NCBI GenBank assembly: GCA_021799405.1
Contig: JAJZAL010000046.1
Span: 1 to 26,649 of the forward strand
Source of the DNA: Acidobacteriota bacterium
GTDB taxonomy: Bacteria; Acidobacteriota; Terriglobia; Terriglobales; Acidobacteriaceae
Length of the DNA: 26,649 nt
Direction: 5' to 3'
Shown: piece by piece, positions 7,944 through 15,421 of the stretch
How the letters are laid out: every line of letters starts with the position of its first letter
Position numbering within the stretch: the first letter of the stretch is position 1
The notes under the pieces: generated by a model
Told to the model about the DNA's origin: nothing
The model's input: only the letters and a program-made list of their open reading frames with translations
The model's database searches: none
Position numbers and translations under genes: made by a program

Positions 7944-8540
7944 ATGCCCAAGACAGTTTCCTATGCACAGTGGTCTCTGGAACCGTATTGCATCGGCATG
8001 AAGCTGCGTTCGCTGCGCACGCAAAAGCGGCTGACGCTGGCTCGCCTCTCAGCGGAAACCGGCCTTTCCACGGCGTTGCTCTCCAAGCTGGAGACCGACC
8101 GCATGATCCCGACCTTGCCCACGCTGGCCACCATCTGCCGTGTTTATGGAGTGGGCATGGACTATTTCTTCGCGGAACCGGCCCGCCACAAGCTCTCCAT
8201 CACGCGCAAGGCCCACTTGCAGGGCAACGGGCGCGGCCCGGAGGCCGTGAAGTTCACGCCGTTGAATGCGATCGAGGAAAGGCCTCGCCTGGTGGTGCAG
8301 ATGATCGAGTTCCCATCCGGCGGCTCCACAATCGCCATGGATAGTCTTCATGAAACCAGCGGCATGGTGTATGTGCTCGAAGGAAAGTTGCAGCTCGAAG
8401 CAGGTGGCATGCACGAGGTGCTGGACGCCGGTGATTGCGCCTACATTGAGAGCGAGATGACGTTGGCCTGGAGCGCCGCGGGCAGACGCCGGTGCCGCGT
8501 CCTCACCGTGCTGCCCGGCACGGCGGCTGCAGAAAGCTAA
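7944..8540 (+). CDS. XRE-family transcriptional regulator with C-terminal cupin domain
   Basis: 198 residues. A lambda-repressor-type helix-turn-helix spans about 19-75 (GMKLRSLRTQKRLTLARLSAETGLSTALLSKLE), and a small cupin barrel spans about 115-195 (IEFPSGG, ETSGMVYVLEGKLQLEAGG, LDAGDCAYIES). Proteins of this plan sense a small molecule through the cupin and repress or activate metabolic genes. The metal-binding cupin histidines are not clearly present: the first motif has HETSGMVYVLEG rather than the usual HxH pattern, so the pocket may be metal-free. GGGAG lies 6 nt before ATG 7944. The stop is only 18 bp from the convergent ric gene. The ligand and regulon are unknown. Confidence 0.88.
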   Translation: MPKTVSYAQWSLEPYCIGMKLRSLRTQKRLTLARLSAETGLSTALLSKLETDRMIPTLPTLATICRVYGVGMDYFFAEPARHKLSITRKAHLQGNGRGPEAVKFTPLNAIEERPRLVVQMIEFPSGGSTIAMDSLHETSGMVYVLEGKLQLEAGGMHEVLDAGDCAYIESEMTLAWSAAGRRRCRVLTVLPGTAAAES

Positions 8541-8558
8541 GCGGGACGCGCCTCTCCG

Positions 8559-9284
8559 TCACTGCGCCACTGAAATTTCCTTCTCCAGCGCAATGGCGCG
8601 GGGAAACAGCAGGTTGTTTTCAAGATGCACGTGCCGGTGCAGGTCGCGCTCAAAGGCCTTCAACCCGTGATACAGCCCAACATAGGTGGGGCAGGCGTCC
8701 GGCGGAGGCACAAAGCCGTCGCTCCTTGTCCGCATCTCTTCGAGCAGCGCCGCCGCGCTTTCATGCTCGTGGAGCATCGCTTGAATAGGGCTTTGCACAC
8801 TGCCGAACTGTGAGCCGGGTACGGCGCCACCTGTTTCGCAACTTCGTTCCAGCGCCTCTATGTAAGGGAAAAGTATCCGCTCCTCCTTGTGCAGATGGAA
8901 GAGCAGTTCATCGCCCAGTTGCAGCAGATCGCGTTCGATCAGGCTCACCTCAGGGTGAACCGGCCCATGCTTGGTGGCCACGCGCTGTGCCATCGGCTGC
9001 AAGCGGATCAACTCGCTGCGGACATACACGTGATGGGTTTCAACGATGCGGTGGATCAGTTCCGCGAGCGTGACCCGGCTCAGATCTTTTGTGGCAGGCG
9101 CGTTGACGGTTGCCGCTGTCAGCGCCGCCAGCAGTATTTCCGTAGCAATGCCATTCTCAGAGCAAACCTCATGCAGCGGCCGGTTACCACCGCAGCAGTA
9201 ATCCAGGCGATAACGCTCAAAGACGCGAATCGTGGCGGGCTCTTCAAGGGCAATGGAGCGAAGAGTGGATGTGGCAGTGAACAT
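8559..9284 (-). CDS. ric: Iron-sulfur cluster repair di-iron protein (RIC; YtfE/ScdA family)
   Basis: 241 residues. The N-terminal ScdA-type domain carries RLDYCCGG (Cys30-Cys31). The C-terminal hemerythrin-like four-helix domain (about 75-238) supplies the expected histidine and glutamate ligands: ETHHVYVRSEL (His84/85), HLHKEERILFPYIE (His130/132, Glu134/135), MLHEHESAAALLEEMR (His172/174) and HRHVHLENNLLFPRAI (His216-220, Glu222). Family members repair Fe-S clusters damaged by nitric oxide or peroxide in the cytoplasm. The ORF extends 27 codons upstream, but homology starts at MFTATSTLRSIALEEP; ATG 9284 has GGGAGG 10 nt upstream. A strong dyad 50 nt upstream (9334-9357) is a candidate control site. 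It is convergent with the XRE-cupin gene. Confidence 0.93.
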   Translation of the reverse strand: MFTATSTLRSIALEEPATIRVFERYRLDYCCGGNRPLHEVCSENGIATEILLAALTAATVNAPATKDLSRVTLAELIHRIVETHHVYVRSELIRLQPMAQRVATKHGPVHPEVSLIERDLLQLGDELLFHLHKEERILFPYIEALERSCETGGAVPGSQFGSVQSPIQAMLHEHESAAALLEEMRTRSDGFVPPPDACPTYVGLYHGLKAFERDLHRHVHLENNLLFPRAIALEKEISVAQ

Positions 9285-9333
9285 GATGCAGGAACCTCCC
9301 GATGCCTTCACGGTAGGCTGCATCTGCTCCCCA

Positions 9334-9357
9334 TGACAGCGACTTTCGTCACTGTCA
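9334..9357 (-). promoter_or_regulatory. 10-bp stem with GAAA loop upstream of ric
   Basis: Read on the minus strand, arms TGACAGTGAC and GTCGCTGTCA pair over 10 positions with one T-G wobble and enclose GAAA, a GNRA tetraloop. It begins 50 nt upstream of the ric ATG. It could be a DNA operator or a 5'-UTR hairpin. It does not match the NsrR or FNR/DNR consensus that I know. Confidence 0.4.
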
Positions 9358-9481
9358 GCCGCCAATGCCGGCGGGTTTCGTCAGCGCACACCGTCACAGC
9401 ATATGCACGCTCTCAACATCGGAGAACAGCTCTGCGCCATCCTCACCACGGCTTTGCCTGCGAGAATGGCGCAGCAATTGC

Positions 9482-9937
9482 CTATTGCTTGTTTCCTGCT
9501 TCCGGCTCCTCTCCGGGCAACGGGTCCGTGCACTGCGGCTCGGCTTCCCATCGTTCAGCCGTTGACGATCCTCCGAACCCGCCGGAATTGTCCACAGCCT
9601 TCTCAATTGGCTTTTTCTGTGCCGCGAGCGTGACCAGCAATTTGACGCTGGCCAGATCGCCCTTTATTGCCTTCTTTCGCAGCACTTCTGCCAGTTCAAG
9701 GCTGTTTTGCCCCACCTCCCTGTCTGCCGCCCGCTTCAATTCCTCCGCACCGTCGGCAGGAACCGTCCGCTCCCGCTCTGTCTCTCTGCGTACTGGAGTC
9801 TTTGCTCTTTTCTTGCGCGCCGCCGCTGCGCTGCCTTTCGTTCTGCTCTTTGCCTGCTGATACGCTTTGCTTTTCGGTATCTTCCCTTGCTTCGACTTTT
9901 GCCGTGCTTCGGCCATCGCTCCGCCATTTCCGGCCAT
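9482..9937 (-). CDS. Hypothetical Lys/Arg-rich protein
   Basis: No family recognised with confidence. With ATG 9937 the product has 151 residues. The first half is a Lys/Arg/Ala/Gln-rich, probably disordered tail (KSKQGKIPKSKAYQQAKSRT, AAARKKRAKTP). A predicted helical core follows (NSLELAEVLRKKAIKGDLASVKLLVTLA), then a Gly/Ser/Glu-rich C-terminus. The core resembles short acidobacterial hypothetical proteins I have seen, but no function is known to me. Starts at 10009 (AGGA nearby) and 9916 (GGAG very close) are alternatives. The basic tail suggests binding to nucleic acid, as inference only. Confidence 0.5.
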   Translation of the reverse strand: MAGNGGAMAEARQKSKQGKIPKSKAYQQAKSRTKGSAAAARKKRAKTPVRRETERERTVPADGAEELKRAADREVGQNSLELAEVLRKKAIKGDLASVKLLVTLAAQKKPIEKAVDNSGGFGGSSTAERWEAEPQCTDPLPGEEPEAGNKQ

Positions 9938-10428
9938 CGTTCCAAGGCCCCTTACGGCCGCTGAAAGCAGCGCCCACCAACCCCGCTGCGGAGTTATCCC
10001 GGGAAACATGGTTCCTGTCAGACTGAGCGTTTGCTTTTGCTCTCCTGCGCCGCACCTGAACCGCGGAGATGGCCTGAAGAAGATCAGGAAAGCCTCGCCG
10101 GCCTTCCGTTCTGTCTTGGTTTTAATTCAATAGGACTGTTTTCAGCGTAGCGGAAAATTGCGCAATTCCCTGCAAAAGCCTGGCTGTCTCCTGGCGCTGA
10201 AGACCACGCCTGGCCTGCGGTTGCCAAAAGCTCTCAGAGACAACCCGCAGATCACCTGTCCAAGTAGCGCCACTCTCCAGAGCGGCTGTACTGGCGCCGT
10301 CCACGCCGCCAGATCCTGTGGTTAGGCCAGGAGGCCCAAACAAAAGCCTCTACCACCCCGCTCAGCAAGAGCAGGCTTGCCGGGGGCCCGGGTTCGGAGA
10401 CCACCACTATCCATGTGCGGATGAGATC
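9938..10428. other. Intergenic region, nothing identified
   Basis: About 490 bases (419 if the hypothetical gene starts at 10009). I see no tRNA, RNase P, tmRNA or SRP signature. It holds a 12-bp palindrome AATTGCGCAATT (10156-10167) and a weak 73-codon TTG-initiated frame on the minus strand (10122-10343) without family resemblance. It is downstream of the ftsB-like gene and upstream of the hypothetical gene. Confidence 0.5.
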
Positions 10429-10827
10429 TCACTTCGGAGCGCCGTTCGGCTGCTGCGCGGGCTGGTCCGGCAACGTATAAATGACTTCGCCCGGCTTGGC
10501 GTAGTGGAGCTTTTGGCGCGCCTCATGCTCGATGGCATCCGGATCGGACTTGAGATGGTCGATGCGGTCGTGCAAGCGCGCGTTGTCCTGCTGCAACTGC
10601 TGGATTTGCTGGCGGAGTTCGTGGTCCTCAGTGCGCTTCTGCTGCCAGAAGGTCAGGCCATGCCGCCCGTCGATAACATGCCAGGTGAGCAACAAGGCCA
10701 GTCCCACCGCGGCCACGGTGCCGGCGGGGCGCCAGATCCTGTGCACCCAATCGACGGCACGCCCTGAAAGCGGGGTGGCGCGTGCTCCAGCGTTGCTCCT
10801 CTTGACTTCCGGATTCTCTGCCTGCAT
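10429..10827 (-). CDS. FtsB/DivIC-family septum formation initiator
   Basis: 132 residues. A short basic cytoplasmic N-terminus precedes one membrane span (about 34-52, AGTVAAVGLALLLTWHVI). A periplasmic coiled coil rich in Gln/Leu/Asp follows (about 64-95, with LRQQIQQLQQDNARLHDRID), then the family ending DPDAIEHEARQKLHYAKPGEVIY. Such proteins join FtsL and FtsQ in the divisome. ATG 10827 follows GAGG at 4 nt; a GTG at 10857 abuts the upstream stop and would add 10 residues. It is probably cotranscribed with the phosphohexomutase upstream (30 nt gap). In many bacteria ftsB follows eno; here it does not. Confidence 0.85.
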   Translation of the reverse strand: MQAENPEVKRSNAGARATPLSGRAVDWVHRIWRPAGTVAAVGLALLLTWHVIDGRHGLTFWQQKRTEDHELRQQIQQLQQDNARLHDRIDHLKSDPDAIEHEARQKLHYAKPGEVIYTLPDQPAQQPNGAPK

Positions 10828-10857
10828 TCCGCCTCGACTCGCGCTTGGAGCCCACAC

Positions 10858-12267
10858 TTACGACAGTACGAACTTCTCGGCCGCAACGCGCAGGGCTTCC
10901 ATGTCCTGCTGGCTTCGGGCCTCAGTATATGCACGCACTACCGGCTCGGTTCCTGAAAGCCGGTAGCAGACCCAGGAGCCATCTTCCAGGATCAACTTGA
11001 GCCCGTCGGTGCGCACCACCTTGCTCACCTTGCGTCCGCTCAGCTCGGTGGGATCGGCCTTCAATTTTTCAGTGAACGCGGCTTTGACCTCCGGGGTCAA
11101 GCGGAAGTTCTCGCGAACGGGATAAAAGGAACCAACCTTGGCAAATAATTCCTGTAATTGCACACGGAGGCTCTTGCCGCGCGTGGCCACCATCTCGGCC
11201 ACAAGCAACCCTGCAAGCACCCCATCTTTCTCCGGAACGTGGCCACGAATGGTCAGGCCCGCCGATTCCTCGCCGCCAATGGCGATCTTGTCTTCGTTGA
11301 TTAGCTCACCAATGTATTTGAAGCCGACCGGCGTTTCATAGAGGGGCACCTTGTGGTGCTCGGCCAGGGCATTGACCAGGTTGGTGGTGGCAACGCTCTT
11401 GGCGACACCGTTGCGCCAGCCGCGCGTCTCCACAAGATAGTCAAAGAGCAGGGCGATGATGTAATTCGGCTGAATAAAGGTTCCATCACCATCCAAAACG
11501 CCGAAGCGGTCCGCGTCGCCATCGGTAGCAACACCCAGCGCTGCGCCGGTCTCGCGCATCTTCGCCTTAGCGTCGGCAAGCAGATGGTCGTCCGGCTCGG
11601 GGGCATGGCCGCCGAAGAGCACATCGCGGTAGTCATGGACCGTCTCGACGGCCACGCCCGCCTCGCGCAGCAGATCGGAACAATAGCCGCGCCCCGCGCC
11701 CCAGAAGGGATCATAGACAATTTTGATGCCTGACTTGGCGATGGCCTTCAGATCGATCAGCTCAGCGAGCCGTTTCAGAAATGCGGGCTTCACGTCGGTG
11801 GTCTCAAAGCCCCCTGCCGGAGGTTCTGCCTTGGGAACGGCGCAGCCGGAGGCGGCGATGGCCGCCACGGCCGACTCGATTTGCTTTGTCACCTCGGGCA
11901 GAGCCGGAGCTCCGTCGGGAGTGGAGTACTTGATGCCGTTATATTCCGGCGGATTGTGGGAGGCAGTGAAATTGATGGAACCGGAGGTCTTGAGCGTGCG
12001 CACGGCATAGGCCATGGCCGGCGTAGGCGCGGCCTCGGGAATCACGATCGGCGCGACACCTGCGCCCGCCAGCACCCTGGCAGCCTCGGCTACAAAGCTC
12101 TCGCCCAGGAAACGCGGATCGCGGCCCACCAGCACGCGATGCGGCGCCGGAAGCGTCTTGACGTAGGCGGCGATTCCCGCCACGGCGAGCCTGATGTTGG
12201 CGAGAGTAAATTCATCGGCCACTACGGCGCGCCATCCCGAGGTTCCGAACTTGATCACTACGGCCAT
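10858..12267 (-). CDS. Phosphoglucomutase/phosphomannomutase family protein
   Basis: 469 residues, full length for the alpha-D-phosphohexomutase superfamily. The enzyme moves phosphate between C1 and C6 of a hexose phosphate through a phosphoserine. Seen in order: FGTSGWR (7-13), the active-site loop TASHNPPEYNGIK with Ser103, the Mg-binding loop DGDADR (249-254), the sugar-specificity loop GGEESAG (331-337) and the phosphate-binding loop RLSGTEP (436-442). GEES loops occur in both glucose and mannose enzymes, so the substrate is not settled. ATG 12267 has GGAGGG 8 nt upstream; the 10-codon upstream extension lacks homology. With GalU (20954-21829) it could supply UDP-glucose. It heads an operon with the FtsB-like gene. 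Confidence 0.93.
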   Translation of the reverse strand: MAVVIKFGTSGWRAVVADEFTLANIRLAVAGIAAYVKTLPAPHRVLVGRDPRFLGESFVAEAARVLAGAGVAPIVIPEAAPTPAMAYAVRTLKTSGSINFTASHNPPEYNGIKYSTPDGAPALPEVTKQIESAVAAIAASGCAVPKAEPPAGGFETTDVKPAFLKRLAELIDLKAIAKSGIKIVYDPFWGAGRGYCSDLLREAGVAVETVHDYRDVLFGGHAPEPDDHLLADAKAKMRETGAALGVATDGDADRFGVLDGDGTFIQPNYIIALLFDYLVETRGWRNGVAKSVATTNLVNALAEHHKVPLYETPVGFKYIGELINEDKIAIGGEESAGLTIRGHVPEKDGVLAGLLVAEMVATRGKSLRVQLQELFAKVGSFYPVRENFRLTPEVKAAFTEKLKADPTELSGRKVSKVVRTDGLKLILEDGSWVCYRLSGTEPVVRAYTEARSQQDMEALRVAAEKFVLS

Positions 12268-12481
12268 GTTCTTTGCCCTCCAGTAGGATTTCCACAACCC
12301 TCCAATTCATACTGCCCTACTGTGCCTTGGAGAGCAAGTTGCGGCGCTTCGGCTGGTTCTCGATGCCGCAGGACGGAGCCAAGAGCGGAAGCAGGATTGC
12401 TCTTGCGACGCTCGAAGCGAGGCGCCTGTGTGTAGGCTTCCGGATGAACCGGCGATTGCCGGCGTTCGTCGACCGGAAGAG

Positions 12482-14266
12482 CTACTTCTTTGTCCAGAGA
12501 ACGTCGGGCTTGCCGCTGGCGGCGCCATCGGCCTCCATGCGGGTGATGACGGCCAGCATCTCGCGGAACTCGCGCCTGCCATGGAGCGGCTTCAAGCGCG
12601 GATCGGCCAGCATCTGGAAATACCAGGGGCAGCGGCTTTCCCCGGAAGCCTGTAACTCTGAAATCGCCGAATCGAAGTCTTCCAGAGCCACGTAGGCGGC
12701 CGGCATGAATGTCTTGAGCACGAAGCGCTCGCGGCTGAGCCATTGCAGACGTTCGAGGATGGCGCGAGCCTCATCCTTTTGCCCCGCGCAGGCCAGCGCG
12801 TAAGCGTGGACGGCAGTGGCGAGGTCGAAGTAGGGAAAATGCTCCGCTAATTCCTCGGCAAGCTTGGTTCCCTGCTCAGCCTCGCCCTGAAAGGAGAGGA
12901 TCATCGCACCGTAGAGATTGGCGCCCTCATGTCCAGGAAAGAGCGCGAGCGCCTCATGGATCAGCGCGACGCTCTCTGAAGCCTGTCCGGACAAATGGAG
13001 TGCCCAGGCCAGGCGGGCATGAAGCCACGGCGAAAAGGGATCGGTGCGAATGGCGGAGCGCAATAGAGCAATAGCATCAGCAAAGCGGTGGCGGCTGAGA
13101 GCAAACATGGCGCGGGCGCGCGTGGTCCAGGCATCGTGGGGCAGATCAGCCGACTGCGCAAATGCCCGAAGAGCCGCGGGCAGATCACGGTCCACGTGGA
13201 AGCAAACCCATCCGAGAGCAGGAAGAACGGCCGGGGCGCGGACGGGAAGATCGGCAATCGATTCGGCGGTGCGGCGCACCATATCGGCGGCGGCAGATGG
13301 AGTCATGAAGCCGTAAAGTGCCTCGGTGACGCAAAGATTCGCAAGGTCTATATGGGCGGGGATCAGCGCGGGATCAAGTTCGATGGCGCGCATAAGGTGC
13401 TGCATGCCGTCCTGCATGCGGTGGCGCTGCAGGGTCTGCCACTCGTAATGCGCCCGCTGGAAGATTTCGAAGGCCTCAAGGTGCTGGGGTTTGTTTTCCG
13501 GCTCGGCCTCGGCAGCGCCCGCTGAGATGGACAGGCCGCCCTGATGCAGGCGGAATTCCAGCCGGATGGCCAGTTCCGCTTCCAGTGCTGCAATCCGGTT
13601 TCGCTCGACGAGCATATCTTCAACCCAGATCTGCGCGCCATCGGATACGCGAATCATCTCGGCCCGAAGGCGGAAGTGCGCCGGTAACATGCGGAGAGTG
13701 CCCGTGAGGACGAGGTCGGCACGGAGGGTTTCGCCAATCTGCTGCGCAGTGAGCCCCCGGCGCGACAGAGTGAAGACCGAGTCTCTGGCCAGGACCGAAA
13801 CAATGGGCTGGCGCGATCGGGTAAGACGGATGCCGGTTTCCTCGGCGGCGCTTGCACCGAGGTATTCCGGCACGCCGTGATCAGCGGCAAAAGGCACGAT
13901 CGCCAGGCGGGGAAGCGTACCAGCCGGCGCGGGGCCGCGTGATCGCACATCGGCCGTGAAGCGATACCCGCGCTTGTAGACGGTCTGGATGAACTCTTCC
14001 GGCTGCAGATGCGCCCGCAGCGAAGAGAGACACTTGGGGAGACTATCAGCAGTGACATGGACATCACCCCAAAGCGCCTGCTTCAATTGCGAAGGTGTGA
14101 CGATCTGACCGGCATGCGCAAGCAGGAGGCGCAGCGCCGCCAGTTCCCTGGGGGGCAGATGGACCAGAGCATCCCCGCGGAAAAGCGAACCATCGGCATC
14201 CAACCGGAAACTGCCGAAGGCGTAGCTCGCGGACATATCAGGCGAGGATGATTGGGGCTGATCCAT
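12482..14266 (-). CDS. Winged-helix (OmpR/ToxR-type) regulator with TolB-like region and TPR repeats
   Basis: 594 residues. An OmpR/ToxR-type DNA-binding domain spans about 15-105 (GSFRLDADGSLFRGDALVHL, then the TVYKRGYRF wing). A TolB/FlgO-like segment follows at about 112-215 (LPRLAIVPFAADHG, YLGASAAEETGIRL, DLVLTGTLRM, AQIWVEDML). The rest is helical TPR-like repeats (about 255-570) with alternating Ala/Leu helices such as ALRAFAQSADLPHDAW and DAIALLRSAIRTDPFSPWLH. Unlike CadC or ToxR, no membrane span is visible, so it appears cytoplasmic. The signal is unknown; TPRs suggest a protein partner. Starts at ATG 14266 and GTG 14275 both lack a good ribosome site. It diverges from the methyltransferase across about 500 bp. 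Confidence 0.85.
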   Translation of the reverse strand: MDQPQSSSPDMSASYAFGSFRLDADGSLFRGDALVHLPPRELAALRLLLAHAGQIVTPSQLKQALWGDVHVTADSLPKCLSSLRAHLQPEEFIQTVYKRGYRFTADVRSRGPAPAGTLPRLAIVPFAADHGVPEYLGASAAEETGIRLTRSRQPIVSVLARDSVFTLSRRGLTAQQIGETLRADLVLTGTLRMLPAHFRLRAEMIRVSDGAQIWVEDMLVERNRIAALEAELAIRLEFRLHQGGLSISAGAAEAEPENKPQHLEAFEIFQRAHYEWQTLQRHRMQDGMQHLMRAIELDPALIPAHIDLANLCVTEALYGFMTPSAAADMVRRTAESIADLPVRAPAVLPALGWVCFHVDRDLPAALRAFAQSADLPHDAWTTRARAMFALSRHRFADAIALLRSAIRTDPFSPWLHARLAWALHLSGQASESVALIHEALALFPGHEGANLYGAMILSFQGEAEQGTKLAEELAEHFPYFDLATAVHAYALACAGQKDEARAILERLQWLSRERFVLKTFMPAAYVALEDFDSAISELQASGESRCPWYFQMLADPRLKPLHGRREFREMLAVITRMEADGAASGKPDVLWTKK

Positions 14267-14765
14267 TCGATTCACCGTCGTTCTTTGGCTTGCCGGTCAA
14301 CCTGAATGCCGCGAGCATGCGCTCGGGGCAAGAGAATTGGCAGCTGCCGGCGGCCATCGTGGGAACCGGAATCTCTGAAATACCAGGAAGATGGCTCGAA
14401 ACCAGACCCCGCAGAATCCCCTCGATTGCGAAGCTCCCGCCGCTCCTTAACAGGCTCATTATCCATATCTGGCAGATGTTGGGAAGCGATTTGAGACAAG
14501 TTTCCCCTGCTTGAAGTAATCGCAAATGGGTTACTAATTAACTAAAGAGTAAACCAATGTTTCGCGGCCTTCGTTGCCCGGGCAACGGATCCGGGGCAGA
14601 CTCAATAACGCAACGATGGCGCTCCCCGGGGAATCCGGCCTGACTGCATCTCAGGAACCGGCCCGTCAGGACGGGCGTATCGTCTGAGCAGACCCGAAGT
14701 GCTTTGGGAACTCCCCAGCAGGGCATTCGCAATCTGGGTGACGAGAGAAAGGACGAAAGCACCGC
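14267..14765. other. Divergent intergenic region with two dyads and an AT-rich patch
   Basis: About 500 bases between divergent genes. It contains an AT-rich patch (about 14528-14560) in otherwise GC-rich sequence, a perfect 16-bp palindrome (14572-14587) and an inverted repeat GCCCGTC/GACGGGC with a 2-nt gap (14661-14676). No protein or RNA gene was recognised. Confidence 0.5.
14572..14587. repeat. Perfect 16-bp palindrome CGTTGCCCGGGCAACG
   Basis: An uninterrupted self-complementary sequence, about 180 bp upstream of the methyltransferase and 305 bp upstream of the winged-helix gene, next to an AT-rich patch. It may be a dimeric regulator site. By my estimate about 0.4 such palindromes are expected by chance in a window this size. 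Confidence 0.6.
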
Positions 14766-15371
14766 ATGGCGAAGCATGTCTGCCCTTGGTGGATCGGTTC
14801 TCTACTGGCCAGCCCGATACGCCGCTGGATCGCGGAAAATCCTGAGCAATTACTTGCGCCGTATCTCCGGGAAGGGATGACGGTGCTGGAACCCGGGCCG
14901 GGCATGGGCTTCTTCACCCTGCCGCTGGCGCGCCTGGTTGGCCCAGCCGGACGGGTGATCGCGGTGGATATTCAAGCGAAGATGCTGGAGGGACTGCGGC
15001 GGCGGGCCATTAAGGCCGGCCTCGCGGAGCGCATCGAAACGCGGCTGGCCAGGCCGGAGAGGATGGGTCTCGAGGATCTGGAGGGCACGGTGGATTTTGT
15101 CTTTGCCTTTGCCGCTGTACACGAGATGCCTGCGGCGGAGACGTTCTTCGCCGAAGCAGCAAATGCGCTGAAGCCGGGGGGCTTGCTCTTCTTTGCCGAA
15201 CCATCAGGGCATGTGAAAACAGATGAATTCCAGAGAGAAGTGCAGGCAGCGGAAATGGCCGGACTGCAAGTATTGAACCACCCCACAGTTCGCCGCAGCC
15301 ACGCGGTGATTCTACGGAAGATCGACGCGAAAATCACATGCAACGAGCCATCGGGATCATTGAAGGCGTGA
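14766..15371 (+). CDS. Class I SAM-dependent methyltransferase
   Basis: 201 residues. The Rossmann methyltransferase core shows motif I LEPGPGMGFFTLPLAR (from residue 41), the acidic strand-2 end IAVDIQAKMLEGL, the strand-4 region VDFVFAFAAVHEMP, and the post-strand motif LKPGGLLFFAEPSGHV. Members methylate varied small molecules; nothing here reveals the substrate. The N-terminal HVCPWWIGSLLASPIRR resembles the start of acidobacterial and archaeal UbiE-like proteins. ATG 14766 has only AAAGGA about 14 nt upstream. The stop is 50 nt before mfd on the same strand, so cotranscription is possible, although mfd may have its own promoter. Confidence 0.87.
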   Translation: MAKHVCPWWIGSLLASPIRRWIAENPEQLLAPYLREGMTVLEPGPGMGFFTLPLARLVGPAGRVIAVDIQAKMLEGLRRRAIKAGLAERIETRLARPERMGLEDLEGTVDFVFAFAAVHEMPAAETFFAEAANALKPGGLLFFAEPSGHVKTDEFQREVQAAEMAGLQVLNHPTVRRSHAVILRKIDAKITCNEPSGSLKA

Positions 15372-15407
15372 TTCCTCTAGCGGTCGATGTGCGACTCCTT
15401 CCGCTGC

Positions 15408-15413
15408 TAAACT
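15408..15413 (+). promoter_or_regulatory. -10-like hexamer TAAACT just before mfd
   Basis: The hexamer ends 8 nt before the mfd ATG and matches TATAAT at four positions. No convincing -35 lies at the right distance, and no Shine-Dalgarno sequence precedes the ATG. If used, the mRNA would be leaderless or nearly so. Confidence 0.3.
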
Positions 15414-15421
15414 GAATCCAG

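Noticed and set aside
7898..10030. Shared 16-mer CTGTCAGACTGARCGT at 7898-7913 and 10015-10030
   Set aside because: One mismatch between copies. By rough estimate several such pairs are expected by chance in 26 kb, and the copies sit differently relative to genes.
2148..10167. Similar GAAAATTGCGCAA strings near 2148 and 10153
   Set aside because: Short and low-complexity. The contexts do not match, so a common operator is not supported.
10122..10343. 73-codon minus-strand frame with TTG start
   Set aside because: No family resemblance and closed upstream by a stop at 10350-10352. Only a weak purine-rich element precedes the TTG. Likely chance.
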